A DNA stretch of 28,403 bases from JBGZFC01 sp964631255 (GCA_964631255.1 CAZVWS010000028.1:1-28403), one strand, 5' to 3'; counted from the stretch's first letter, positions 15,922-24,189 are shown. Notes: generated from the letters alone by a model not told the origin. Numbers and translations: made by a program.

Positions 15922-16815
15922 TTATTCAATCTCTAACTCATTAAAAGTAACGGGATTTTTTATATTGTAATAAGTAAGTCCTCCCTCTCCATCCGAAAAA
16001 CCAATTGATACATCCTTAAATTGGTTTTTGCGATATAGTTTAATATCTTTCAGGCTTTCACAGTTTATGATTTCTCTATCTGTCGGGAAATGAATTATCT
16101 CATTTTTTGTTTCCTGAATACCTATGGCCTCAAAAATAAAAATTTGATTGTTTTCTTCCACTTTCAAAATCAAACCAGGCAAACCGTATAACTTCCATGG
16201 TCCATCATTAATCGGTATATCTAAAGTAAACCAAGCATTGTAAATTCTTCCTCGAAAAAAGCTCGTTGCTTTCATACAAGTGTAGCCTAAAATTGTCGCG
16301 GTATCGTTTAATATTTGCCAATTTTGAGAAGGTATATTTTCCGTAAGTTTAAAATACTTGATATTCCCTCCGGGATGGTCATTGGGCGCGTCATCAAAAA
16401 TGAAAACTTTGCCAGATGTTCGATATTTATATATTCTGGCCCTTTCGCCTTTACTGCGATCTATTGTACTTATGATTTGATTTCGTGCATCCAATCGCTG
16501 TTGAAGCTCATCTTCACTAAACCTCAGGGAAACACGTTTGGGGGGATTGTTCCGAAAATTGGCTTCGCTCAAAGAATCTCTTCTCGCTTTGTTCCAATCG
16601 TAATATACCGACCAATTATTTCCTATATCCAACGCCATGGTGTCGGTGATAATAATGGGTTCTCTGTCTTTGATAGCCTTTTGGGAAAAGTGATAAATAA
16701 CCCTTACCTGAACTTGTTCGTTCGGATTGTCGTCTTTCAATGCCAATTGTCCGGCATGCAATTGCGTAATTGTCCATAGGGATAGGACGAGTGTAATCAA
16801 AGTGAATTTTTTCAT
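15922..16815 (-). CDS. GLPGLI family protein (copy 1)
   Basis: A 297-aa exported protein with a signal peptide (MKKFTLITLVLSLWTITQLHAG). It carries the family-defining YGLPGLILKVEENNQIF at about 213, preceded by the conserved NAWFTLDIPINDGPWK and the LGYTCMKATSFFRGR block; further upstream are VRVIYHFSQKA and DTMALDIGNNWSVYYDW. GLPGLI proteins (TIGR01200 type) are widespread exported Bacteroidota proteins of unknown mechanism, often beside outer-membrane barrels, as here. It starts 21 bp after the truncated barrel gene and ends 10 bp before barrel 1, so it is mid-operon. Two further copies in the window show the same segments in the same order with clear divergence. Confidence 0.92.
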   Translation of the reverse strand: MKKFTLITLVLSLWTITQLHAGQLALKDDNPNEQVQVRVIYHFSQKAIKDREPIIITDTMALDIGNNWSVYYDWNKARRDSLSEANFRNNPPKRVSLRFSEDELQQRLDARNQIISTIDRSKGERARIYKYRTSGKVFIFDDAPNDHPGGNIKYFKLTENIPSQNWQILNDTATILGYTCMKATSFFRGRIYNAWFTLDIPINDGPWKLYGLPGLILKVEENNQIFIFEAIGIQETKNEIIHFPTDREIINCESLKDIKLYRKNQFKDVSIGFSDGEGGLTYYNIKNPVTFNELEIE

Positions 16816-16836
16816 TTAAATGAAGTTTTAAAAAAG

Positions 16837-17193
16837 TTACCTATATTGATAATTTCCCATTGGCGCTATGCGGTTCGGAACCGCAAAGCGCATTTTTCCG
16901 ATGATGAAATCTACGTCGCTTCTCGTGGTTTTCGATTGAGATTCCACGTTCATGGATCTTACCGAGATGGTTATCGTATCGGGTAAAGATTTGGGAGAAA
17001 GGGTAAAATATCCGTCTTTATCGGTCATCGTGTAAGCGATAATGTTTGTTGCACCTTTGCTGTGTACGGTAACTGTAGCTGCTGCCACAGGCTCACGATG
17101 CCCGCTGTAAAGCACGCGCCCCGAGATTTTTGTTTGACAAAACAACGCCAACACAAAATTTACCGATAAAAAATTCAAAAGTACTTTTTTCAT
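16837..17193 (-). pseudogene. Barrel gene truncated to its N-terminal regulatory-like domain
   Basis: 118 codons: a signal peptide (MKKVLLNFLSVNFVLALFCQ) and one carboxypeptidase-regulatory-like domain (ISGRVLYSGHREPVAAATVT, PDTITISVRSMNVESQSK) closely matching the start of the two full barrels. Homology ends after the SDVDF position; the last ~22 codons are unrelated and contain the palindrome at 16863-16891. The plug and the whole barrel (~760 residues) are missing. It sits between two GLPGLI genes with gaps of 19 and 21 bp, exactly where a full barrel gene would be expected. A deletion or recombination product is most likely; the short protein could still be made and exported. Confidence 0.8.
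16863..16891. repeat. 29-bp palindrome at the truncation point of the barrel remnant
   Basis: TGCGGTTC at 16869-16876 pairs with GAACCGCA at 16878-16885 around one base. An outer GCGCT/AGCGC pair flanks it after single unpaired bases. It is much more G/C-rich than its surroundings and falls in the non-homologous 3' tail of the truncated barrel gene. Confidence 0.75.
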
Positions 17194-17212
17194 ACAGATT
17201 ACACCGTAATAA

Positions 17213-18121
17213 TTATTCTTCCAATTCCATGGGGGTTAATACTATATCCCGCTTTTTGTATGTCATATACAGTTCGTTGTTATGATAAAAACTCACCATG
17301 TCTCTACCTGTTTCTACTTCAACCAATTTATTGAAATTTTTCATTGTACCATTGTCATACTCTTTGTCATCTTTCACAATTTCTACCTTCTGCTTATACT
17401 GCTCCAATCCGATAGCAACAAATTGAAATAATCTGTTTTCATCTTCTGCTTTCAATATAAGTCCGGGTAATCCATAAAATTTCCAAGGACCATCATTAAA
17501 AGGAATATCCGGTGCAAACCAAACTTCATATTTTCTTCCCGCGTAGCTTGTAGTGGCTTTCAGACAATTATAGCCCAATATCGTATCTGTTTCTTGCAGC
17601 AACTCCCACTCATTCATTTCAGGAATTAGTTGCACAGATTTCAGATTATCTACAAACTTGTTGTAAACAGATATAATCTCTTCCGTTTCTCTATTCTTAT
17701 ATATTTGAACAGGATTGCCGTTATCTTCAACTTTGTAATCGCTTGAAGTATGTTGCAAATCAACAAAATCTTCGATGGTTTCCTTATCGAATCGCATGTT
17801 TACTCTTTTCGCTTGTATGGAGCGACTTTTTCGAGCTTGACGCGAAACTTCCAAATTGTGTTTATAATTGGGGTCTAAAAAAATGGAATAGTTGTTGCCC
17901 ACAGCCAATAATAGCGTATCGGTAAGCATGATTTTTTGTTGTTCTTTATTGGTTGCTTGTTGGCTAAATTGATACATTACTCCTATTTGAGCCGTATCCA
18001 ATTTTACTTGGTCTTTAAAAGTTATACCTCCTATTTTTTGCAAGAGAGAATCATTTGTCTGTGCCTGTAATAATAGACCATTTGCAAGTAGAAGGGCGAA
18101 TAAAAATATTTTTTTAATCAT
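17213..18121 (-). CDS. GLPGLI family protein (copy 2)
   Basis: A 302-aa exported protein with a signal peptide (MIKKIFLFALLLANGLLLQAQ). It has the YGLPGLILKAEDENRLFQF signature near 223, the preceding YEVWFAPDIPFNDGPWKF block and LGYNCLKATTSYAGRKY. The N-terminal half has IGVMYQFSQQATNKEQQ and the DTLLLAVGNNYSIF stretch. It is first of a four-gene run (copy 2, truncated barrel, copy 1, barrel 1) with gaps of 10-21 bp. A weak promoter match (TATCATTG, one mismatch) lies about 40 bp upstream at 18157-18164 without a good -33 partner, so the run may be read through from the upstream module. Function is unknown beyond the family. Confidence 0.9.
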   Translation of the reverse strand: MIKKIFLFALLLANGLLLQAQTNDSLLQKIGGITFKDQVKLDTAQIGVMYQFSQQATNKEQQKIMLTDTLLLAVGNNYSIFLDPNYKHNLEVSRQARKSRSIQAKRVNMRFDKETIEDFVDLQHTSSDYKVEDNGNPVQIYKNRETEEIISVYNKFVDNLKSVQLIPEMNEWELLQETDTILGYNCLKATTSYAGRKYEVWFAPDIPFNDGPWKFYGLPGLILKAEDENRLFQFVAIGLEQYKQKVEIVKDDKEYDNGTMKNFNKLVEVETGRDMVSFYHNNELYMTYKKRDIVLTPMELEE

Positions 18122-18223
18122 GATGTGAATAGTTTTTTATAAGAATAACTGTTTTGCAATGATAGTTGTAGTTTATAGTACTCCCGCTTAGTTGATTGAA
18201 CTGAAATCCGTCAAATCTTTTTT

Positions 18224-18262
18224 GTTTTGCTTTCATCTGTTTTGCTTTCATCTGTTTTGCTT
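18224..18262. repeat. 15-bp tandem repeat, about 2.6 copies
   Basis: GTTTTGCTTTCATCT occurs at 18224-18238 and 18239-18253 perfectly, with a partial third copy at 18254-18262. It lies in the 144-bp gap between the C39 remnant and GLPGLI copy 2, about 105-140 bp upstream of the latter's start. Confidence 0.8.
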
Positions 18263-18265
18263 ATA

Positions 18266-18475
18266 TTATTTTTGACAAACGTAATTAGTTTTTATGTAAT
18301 AACCTCTAACCAAACGCTTAAATCGCCTAACCAACCTTAACGAAATTACCTTAACAAAATAAAGGTATACAAAATCTCTAACTACCAGACTGTAGTAATT
18401 GGCTATCATGCGCAGGCAGGTGGGATCGCAGTCCATAGCATCAAGTTGGGTGTAGGTGGGGAACGGCTTTTTCAT
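18266..18475 (-). pseudogene. C39 peptidase domain remnant, 69 codons (copy B)
   Basis: It begins MKKPFPTYTQLDAMDCDPTC, so the catalytic Cys is kept but the following Gly of the DCG motif is changed to Asp. It carries the same internal junction as copy A (GRLY codons lost, then an unrelated tail). The start is 3 bp after the stop of barrel 2. It is part of the 382-bp near-identical repeat and is clearly a relic; the ancestral order must have been barrel gene followed directly by the C39-ABC gene. Confidence 0.8.
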
Positions 18476-18478
18476 TTT

Positions 18479-21127
18479 TTACAGAATCTTAAACCTTACT
18501 CTAAGTAACACTTCCGACGGTCGTAGCATGTATTCCGAATAATAGCTACTCACGTCGCTGTAAGAATAGGTTACAAACCGGCGTGTGTTGAAAATATTTG
18601 TCCAATCGAGCATCAAATCCATTTTTTTTAATTTGTATTTGATACCCACGTTTCCAAACCAAGACGAACGTGCCGACGATTGTATCAGATTATTGTAATA
18701 GTGGTTGAAAGAGACGTTAAATATTAGTTTTTTCATAGGAATAAATGCCGTTGAAATGGTTTGTGTGAACAGATGTACGTTAGGCATCTCTTTTTCTTCA
18801 ATAAGATTCTTTGTTTGTTGATATTGACAGTTATATTTCAACACCATAAACCTATCAATATTTGTAACTATTGAAGGTGCAACATAGAAAGAGTGTGATT
18901 TTAAATTAGAAACATAGCCTTGATTTAGCACCTCAGATGTCATTCTGTTATAACCCGTATTTAGCTTTACTTCTGAATCTATTGCATCAATGCTTTGCCC
19001 CAACGAATAAACAAAATTGAACATATGAACTGTATTTGGATGATAAACAGACGTAATATTACTTAGCATCCCATTATAATGAATGTTAGATAATGTATTT
19101 TGCCACAATGCATTATAAGAAAATCGAGTGGACATAAATAAAGATGAAAACGGATTTTTGTAATGCAAGTTAACAAATCCACCACCTCTGCGAGTTTCGC
19201 TTTTAACTCCATAGCTTCTGTTCATTATACGATGCGTATTCATTATATATCCTCTATAATCCTCGCTGATTCCTCCAATATTATTAGAGTATGAGATATT
19301 AGAAAAAATGGTAATCCTTGGTGTTACGGTATATTGTATAATTAATAATGGCGAAAATAAGACATATCCTTTTTCTGTATCCGATTTTAGTAATTTGTCG
19401 TGTCTTTTTGCATGAAGATAAGTTATTGGCATTGAAAGTTGTGGCTTAAACTTCGGAGTAAATTCAAACATAAATGTAGTAGTTCCGGTTACTCCCAATT
19501 CATTTTTTGCAAAGTCATTTCGCAAACTATCGGCTGTCAAAAGATAAGAGTCGTAGCCTGAATAAATGTCTGATTTCAGACGATGATGATTTGAGAAAAC
19601 TGTAGCTGTAAACCACATAGAAAGCTTTTTATATAAGCCTGTAGAGAAAAAAGCTTTAGTTGTGAAATGATCGTAAACCACATTTTGTTTCAACAAAGAC
19701 TCATCGCCATGTTCAATATCTAATAATGGAACAAATGCCGAAGGTTCTACCAGCAAGGAGTGATTTTGAGTAACATATCCGAGAAAAGCACCCATTTTAT
19801 ATCTTTTATCTCCTTTTTTTAGCGTGTATTTAAAATCATTACTTGCTTGAAAATCAGGGAGCTTCAAATTTTGCAATATAAGATTTTCACTTCCGGTAAA
19901 CATATCGCTTGAGTGACTGTTCCACTTTGATGAAAACTTGGTTTTATTATTCAAATAATAGTTATCTGCATTTCCTTCCAATGTTAGAGATCCTTCGAGT
20001 TCACACTTTATCAATAGTACATCCACATCCTCCTCTATAACGATATTCTCTTCATTTTGCAGAAAAACATCACGTTTGGAATAGCTGTTTCGGCTTTGTT
20101 TATCGTTAATAAAGTTGAAATTACCTGTAAGTGTTAAATTCTTTTTCAATACACGTAAATCATTTAATGATACGGTATGAGCATTATTGTTGAGATAGTG
20201 TTGCTCTTTAATGTTGGGTGGTGGCGGCATCTGTACCGACATGAAATTCACTCCCGATACCTTGCTATCGCCATAAAACGACACTAATTCTTGTGCTACA
20301 TCTCGTCCTGTATTATCGCCTTTATACACCACCAGATTTTGATTTTTGCGAGTAAAACGCATTCCAACAAGTTCGTTGTTAAGTAACAAGGCTGGCAATC
20401 CTACTCCGGCTTGTCCCGTAGCAAAAAAAGCACCTTTTGCAGACTTCTTAAGACGTAGGTTAATAGCTGCTGCATCCGGCAGCTCCATATCTTTAAGGAC
20501 TTTTATAGGTTGATGATTTTCAAGAACTTGCACAGTTGCCACTTTCGATGCATCCACATTATTAGTGGCAATGCCATATTTTCCCTCCAGCATATCTAAG
20601 CCTTCGATATAAAATTTGCTGATAGCTTTATCTTGATACAAAATTTGTCCTGATGAGAGCACTTGAATACCAGGCATCTTTTTCAGTACATCAGCAATGC
20701 TTCTATCGGTTGCATCGGTAAAAGCGGCAACATTGTAGTTGATAGTATCGCCAAATTGTCGCACTTTTGCTGCTTTTATAATTACTTGTTTTAACTCGGT
20801 TATTTTTTCATCAACTACAAACTCTACAAAATTTATAGATGCTTTTATTCGCTTAGTTTGAGTTTCTATTGTCATGGAACGAACGGAAATATCTACCGAG
20901 TCAGGCAATGTTTCTCGCTTTAATACAAAGCTACCATTGTCATTGGTAATGGCGTAAGTCAATATCGCTTTAGAATCTTTAGGGTGAAGCGTTACCGTAA
21001 CATCAGTAACAGGTTTATGCTCTTTACTGCTTAAAACACGTCCTTTTATTTCACATTGTGAAAATACGGAAACCGATAATACAACGAAAGCTATTATAGT
21101 AAGTGAACGTTTCATATTTTCAGTCAT
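18479..21127 (-). CDS. Outer-membrane beta-barrel protein with carboxypeptidase-regulatory and plug-like domains (barrel 2)
   Basis: An 882-aa protein built like barrel 1. It has a signal peptide (MKRSLTIIAFVVLSVSVFSQ) and a regulatory-like domain at about 28-110 (IKGRVLSSKEHKPVTDVTVT). The plug-like domain at about 120-235 has LKQVIIKAAKVRQFGDTINY, VLKKMPGIQVLSSGQILYQD and KFYIEGLDMLEGKYG, then a long barrel ending RVRFKIL. The Met four codons in (21115) matches the paralogue better and may be the true start. It lies 6 bp after GLPGLI copy 3 and 3 bp before a C39 remnant. The two barrels share the N-terminal and plug regions clearly and the last 66 residues almost exactly (one difference), while the strands between diverge, as expected when surface loops are under changing selection. 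The substrate is unknown. Confidence 0.88.
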   Translation of the reverse strand: MTENMKRSLTIIAFVVLSVSVFSQCEIKGRVLSSKEHKPVTDVTVTLHPKDSKAILTYAITNDNGSFVLKRETLPDSVDISVRSMTIETQTKRIKASINFVEFVVDEKITELKQVIIKAAKVRQFGDTINYNVAAFTDATDRSIADVLKKMPGIQVLSSGQILYQDKAISKFYIEGLDMLEGKYGIATNNVDASKVATVQVLENHQPIKVLKDMELPDAAAINLRLKKSAKGAFFATGQAGVGLPALLLNNELVGMRFTRKNQNLVVYKGDNTGRDVAQELVSFYGDSKVSGVNFMSVQMPPPPNIKEQHYLNNNAHTVSLNDLRVLKKNLTLTGNFNFINDKQSRNSYSKRDVFLQNEENIVIEEDVDVLLIKCELEGSLTLEGNADNYYLNNKTKFSSKWNSHSSDMFTGSENLILQNLKLPDFQASNDFKYTLKKGDKRYKMGAFLGYVTQNHSLLVEPSAFVPLLDIEHGDESLLKQNVVYDHFTTKAFFSTGLYKKLSMWFTATVFSNHHRLKSDIYSGYDSYLLTADSLRNDFAKNELGVTGTTTFMFEFTPKFKPQLSMPITYLHAKRHDKLLKSDTEKGYVLFSPLLIIQYTVTPRITIFSNISYSNNIGGISEDYRGYIMNTHRIMNRSYGVKSETRRGGGFVNLHYKNPFSSLFMSTRFSYNALWQNTLSNIHYNGMLSNITSVYHPNTVHMFNFVYSLGQSIDAIDSEVKLNTGYNRMTSEVLNQGYVSNLKSHSFYVAPSIVTNIDRFMVLKYNCQYQQTKNLIEEKEMPNVHLFTQTISTAFIPMKKLIFNVSFNHYYNNLIQSSARSSWFGNVGIKYKLKKMDLMLDWTNIFNTRRFVTYSYSDVSSYYSEYMLRPSEVLLRVRFKIL

Positions 21128-21133
21128 TTGCTA

Positions 21134-22072
21134 TCATTCTATTTCAAAATATTTTATAGGATTCTTTCTGCGGTAATAACTCACAGCATCTGCATCTATA
21201 TAAGCAATATAAATTTTAGAAAACTCACTTTTTCTATACTCTTGCCATTTACTTAAATCGCCATCAATAAACTTGTAAATAGTTGTAAAATCTCCCTCTT
21301 CGTAGTGATAAGTTTTTACATTACTCACTTCTATCAGGAAATCATTTAGTTTCTCCAGTCCAATAGCTGTAAAGCTGAAAATATTCTCCATATCTTCAAC
21401 TTTTAAAATCAGACCAGGTAATCCATACAGTTTCCAAGGACCTTCACTTACCGGAATATCCATAGTGAACCATGCAATATAATTTCTTCCTCGAAAAGAT
21501 GTTGCCGCTTTTTGGCAATTATATCCCAATACTGTAATAGTGTCTGTAGCTATCTCCCACTGTTGAGGATGAATATCTTCAATAAAACGAAAAAGGGTGT
21601 ATATGTCAAAACCTTCCAAAGGTCCGTTATCTATTGTCATAATCTGCTTTGCTTGTCTCTCTTTATATATTTTTGCAGATTCTCCTTTTTTGCGTACATC
21701 TACCACTCTGTATATTTCTTGCGTTGACTCTAAGCGTTTCTGCAAAGATTCATTATCTCCTGAAAACCTACTTGTTAAACGTGGCGAATGAACAAACTTC
21801 TTTACCTCTGCCGAATCTTTTCGCAGATAATTCAAATCGTAATATACAGACCATTTATTCCCAATATCCAGTGCCATGGTATCGACTATTATAACAGTAT
21901 CTTTATTCTCCAAACATTTTTGTTGAGCACTATAGACAACTCTCATATAAGCATTGTCAATAGTTTTAATATCAGGTTGGAGTGAACTATTATTCTGTGC
22001 TGCCACATAGGCAAATAAACAACAGAAAAACAGCATAATAAAAATTGATTTATAATTAAATTCTGTCTTCAT
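21134..22072 (-). CDS. GLPGLI family protein (copy 3)
   Basis: A 312-aa exported protein with a signal peptide (MKTEFNYKSIFIMLFFCCLFAYVAAQ). The signature YGLPGLILKVEDMENIFSF lies near 217, after YIAWFTMDIPVSEGPWK and LGYNCQKAATSFRGR. The early DTMALDIGNKWSVYYDL block is nearly the same as in copy 1, making these two the closer pair. It is the first gene of the module GLPGLI-barrel 2-C39 remnant and has a well-formed promoter at 22143-22172 with a leader of about 64 nt. This is the first GLPGLI/barrel pair after the GG-leader peptide gene, which is set off by a possible terminator at 22208-22240. Confidence 0.92.
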   Translation of the reverse strand: MKTEFNYKSIFIMLFFCCLFAYVAAQNNSSLQPDIKTIDNAYMRVVYSAQQKCLENKDTVIIVDTMALDIGNKWSVYYDLNYLRKDSAEVKKFVHSPRLTSRFSGDNESLQKRLESTQEIYRVVDVRKKGESAKIYKERQAKQIMTIDNGPLEGFDIYTLFRFIEDIHPQQWEIATDTITVLGYNCQKAATSFRGRNYIAWFTMDIPVSEGPWKLYGLPGLILKVEDMENIFSFTAIGLEKLNDFLIEVSNVKTYHYEEGDFTTIYKFIDGDLSKWQEYRKSEFSKIYIAYIDADAVSYYRRKNPIKYFEIE

Positions 22073-22142
22073 ATGCGATTTTTATAATAAAGGATTACGA
22101 AAGATTGTTAATATTTCACGTAAGCAATTTTTAATATTTTTG

Positions 22143-22172
22143 CAAAGTTAGTTAATAATTACTTTTTTGCAA
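22143..22172 (-). promoter_or_regulatory. Promoter of the GLPGLI copy 3 / barrel 2 module
   Basis: TAACTTTG on the minus strand at 22150-22143 is an exact -7 match. TTG lies at 22172-22170 with 19 bp between them, the canonical Bacteroidetes layout. It is the best promoter in the accessory region and implies that the barrel module can be expressed apart from the peptide/exporter genes. Confidence 0.7.
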
Positions 22173-22207
22173 TTCAAAATTAACTAAATGAAATAAATAC
22201 TATATAT

Positions 22208-22240
22208 GGATGGATGATATGATATACATACCACCCATCC
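22208..22240 (-). terminator. Possible terminator after the GG-leader peptide gene
   Basis: A nine-pair hairpin (GGATGGGTG at 22240-22232 on the minus strand with 22216-22208, one G-U pair) and a 15-nt loop. It starts 17 bp after the stop and is followed by an A/T stretch rather than a pure T run. The G-U pair forms only in minus-strand RNA, in keeping with use by the peptide gene. Confidence 0.5.
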
Positions 22241-22256
22241 ACGGTCTTATTTGCTA

Positions 22257-22478
22257 TTAAATACTCATTGGTTGATAAATACCTTTGGTGCAACTTCCAC
22301 CAGCAGATCCACAATATAATTCAATAGCCGCAGCTCCACCATCATTATAACCATTTCCATACCACTCTCCAGTACCATTACATTTACAATGGAACGAATA
22401 CGTTTGTCCACCTTTTACGCTTTTCATTTCTTTTTTGTTTAACTTTGTTGCACCTTGCAACATAAAATTTTCATTCAT
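22257..22478 (-). CDS. Double-glycine-leader peptide precursor (bacteriocin-like), four-cysteine core
   Basis: A 73-aa precursor. Residues 1-24 are a GG leader ending LNKKEMKSVKGG, with the pattern expected for C39 processing: Leu at -12, Glu at -8, Met at -7, Val at -4, Gly-Gly at -2/-1. The predicted core is 49 residues (Gln25-Ile73), rich in Gly, Tyr and Asn, with Cys at 31, 33, 56 and 63 (HCKC and YCGSAGGSC), giving room for two disulfides. It has no extra hydrophobic signal peptide, so export must be by the PCAT/HlyD pair encoded upstream. It resembles the general class of Bacteroidales GG natural-product precursors (TIGR04149-like leader). The core was not recognised as a known bacteriocin. 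Antibacterial, signalling or other activity cannot be decided from sequence. Confidence 0.85.
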   Translation of the reverse strand: MNENFMLQGATKLNKKEMKSVKGGQTYSFHCKCNGTGEWYGNGYNDGGAAAIELYCGSAGGSCTKGIYQPMSI

Positions 22479-22582
22479 AATTTTTAAAATTTTGATATTA
22501 ATAATAAACTTTACTCTGCAACATTTTTTACAATCAATCGCGCTTATAGATTGCCTATTGTCAGTTGCATAACAATAATTAT

Positions 22583-22735
22583 TTAGATTTCGAACTCTAA
22601 ATCGGTCGTATTATAGTCCGAAGTAAGACCACCTATTTGTAACATATCAGTACATGGATTGGAATATATTTTTAAAGAAATATCAATCGAAATAATAGCA
22701 AAAAGGACAAATAAACTCTTGTATTTCATATCCAT
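22583..22735 (-). CDS. Small ORF, 50 aa, signal-peptide/TM-like N-terminus
   Basis: ATG at 22735, TAA ending at 22583, starting 19 bp after the HlyD stop, on the same strand and between HlyD and the GG peptide. The product begins MDMKYKSLFVLFAIISIDIS, two lysines followed by a hydrophobic stretch, then a short polar tail with one Cys (SNPCTDMLQIGG) and an acidic end (TTDLEFEI). The Gly-Gly present lacks the leader consensus residues at -4, -7, -8 and -12, so it is not a typical GG leader. It could be a small membrane or secreted peptide such as an immunity or accessory factor, or a chance or decayed frame. Position and spacing favour a real gene; no family was recognised. Confidence 0.4.
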   Translation of the reverse strand: MDMKYKSLFVLFAIISIDISLKIYSNPCTDMLQIGGLTSDYNTTDLEFEI

Positions 22736-22754
22736 ATTATTTTATACAATAAAT

Positions 22755-24179
22755 CTAAACTGAACTTTGAACTTTTTTATTAGTTTGCTGTTCTTTCAAT
22801 ATTTTTTTAATTGGCATAAAAAACCGTTCCATCAGTCGTAAGTCCTCCGTAATAATATCCGCACTGCCTAACATTTGCTGGGTAATAGGTAATATCCTTC
22901 CGTAATTTGTTTGCATACCGTTTGGAAAACCGATTTCTATCACATAAAATCCTTCTGCAGTAGGAACACTGGATATGCTTTCCACTTTTCCGAGAAGATA
23001 ACCAAATTCTTGGTCGGGAAAGTTGTTGAGACGGACATTTACCCGTTGCCCTGTTTTTACTTTTCCGGCACCTTGAACCGGAAGTAATGCTTTTCCTTTG
23101 GGTTTGTCTTGTTGCGATGGCACAACGGTAAATACCGTTTCGCCCGTGTTCACATTCTGATTACTGCTCCAAACACCCATTTGGGTTACGATGCCGTTTA
23201 TTGGACTGACCAATAAATAATCGCGTTCCCATGCTTTTATCTGTGCATTGAGTGCTTCGATGGCATTTTGTAATGAAAGCCGGTATTTTTCTTCTAGTTC
23301 TCTGGCTTGCTGCCGTAAATCCAACAGATTTTCTTCGCCCTGCATTAATTGTAGTTCCGATTGTTTAAGCGACGCGTTGAACGATAAATAAGATTGTTTC
23401 GTTTGTAAAAAACTATTCTTAGATATATCGTATTCATTGCCGGAAATTACGTTTTTAGACAAAAGAATAGAGTCCCGTTCAAATATGTTTTTTGAAGTAT
23501 GAAACTGTTCGCTTACCACCGGTTCCTGACGAATAATTCGGTTGTAATATTCCCGTTGAGTAGTCAATTGTTTCTGTTGTGATGCTATTTTTTGCGGATA
23601 ATAGTTCAGTTTTTTGAAATTTTGAAAATCGTTCAAACTGTTAAGAAAAGCGGCATAAACGGATTGGATGCCACCTAACGCAAATGACTTATCGGCAAAA
23701 ACGGATATTGCTGTTTCATCTGAAAAGCCTGAAGTTTCCCACTGTTTTATCGTTTGGATAAGCGAAAGCATATCATCGCTGTTTGCCGGATTTTGTATGA
23801 CTGCCAATGGTGTTCCCGCCGTAACCGTTTGGTTATTTTTGGCATAAATCTCATCCATTTTACCGGTTGACCGGGCAATGATGCTCGCGGGAGGTTCTAA
23901 CGATGTTACCGTTATTTCTGCCGTAATGGTATCGGGATATTTAAAGAACCAACTGCCTATTAACAGAGCCATCACGATAACAAACAGCGTGGTAATTCCG
24001 CGGCGGAGTATCCAAGGTGGAATTTCGCTCATCACTTCCTGTACCTCCTCGCTGCGAAGTTCAATCGGCTTGCCTCTCAGATTTTGCTCACGCTCGGCCG
24101 AGAATGGAATGGCTTCATTCTCGGCTCTCGTTGAATCGCAAAGTTCGATTTCTTTGTATTTCTTGTCTTCGTATTCCAT
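22755..24179 (-). CDS. HlyD-family membrane fusion protein of the peptide exporter
   Basis: 474 aa from the ATG at 24179 (MEYEDKKYKEIEL). An in-frame start at 24239 would overlap the ABC transporter by 50 bp, whereas 24179 gives a 10-bp gap. It has an N-terminal cytoplasmic segment and one transmembrane helix at about 59-79 (TTLFVIVMALLIGSWFF). A beta-barrel/lipoyl half begins at PPASIIARSTGKMDEIYAKN. Two long coiled-coil arms follow (about 170-325), then the second lipoyl half (DYLLVSPINGIVTQMGVW). The C-terminal adaptor ends in a basic tail. It bridges the PCAT ABC transporter to an outer-membrane channel for export of GG-leader peptides. No TolC-type channel gene is present in the window. 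Operon order PCAT-HlyD-small ORF-peptide supports a joint role. Confidence 0.92.
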   Translation of the reverse strand: MEYEDKKYKEIELCDSTRAENEAIPFSAEREQNLRGKPIELRSEEVQEVMSEIPPWILRRGITTLFVIVMALLIGSWFFKYPDTITAEITVTSLEPPASIIARSTGKMDEIYAKNNQTVTAGTPLAVIQNPANSDDMLSLIQTIKQWETSGFSDETAISVFADKSFALGGIQSVYAAFLNSLNDFQNFKKLNYYPQKIASQQKQLTTQREYYNRIIRQEPVVSEQFHTSKNIFERDSILLSKNVISGNEYDISKNSFLQTKQSYLSFNASLKQSELQLMQGEENLLDLRQQARELEEKYRLSLQNAIEALNAQIKAWERDYLLVSPINGIVTQMGVWSSNQNVNTGETVFTVVPSQQDKPKGKALLPVQGAGKVKTGQRVNVRLNNFPDQEFGYLLGKVESISSVPTAEGFYVIEIGFPNGMQTNYGRILPITQQMLGSADIITEDLRLMERFFMPIKKILKEQQTNKKVQSSV

Positions 24180-24189
24180 ACTTCGCTCT

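Noticed and set aside
13272..21127. Barrel proteins called as SusC or standard TonB-dependent siderophore receptors
   Set aside because: No SusD partner, no visible Ton box and no SusC signature motifs. The GLPGLI partner and shorter barrel point to a different subgroup.
22257..22478. Pediocin-like (class IIa) bacteriocin because of the YGNG tetrapeptide
   Set aside because: The class IIa pattern needs YGNGV followed by closely spaced Cys near the core N-terminus. Here the Cys pair precedes the tetrapeptide and the following residues do not fit.
22583..22735. Small ORF considered as a second GG-leader peptide because it contains IGG
   Set aside because: The residues at -4, -7, -8 and -12 from the Gly-Gly do not match the leader consensus and the N-terminus is a hydrophobic signal-like segment.
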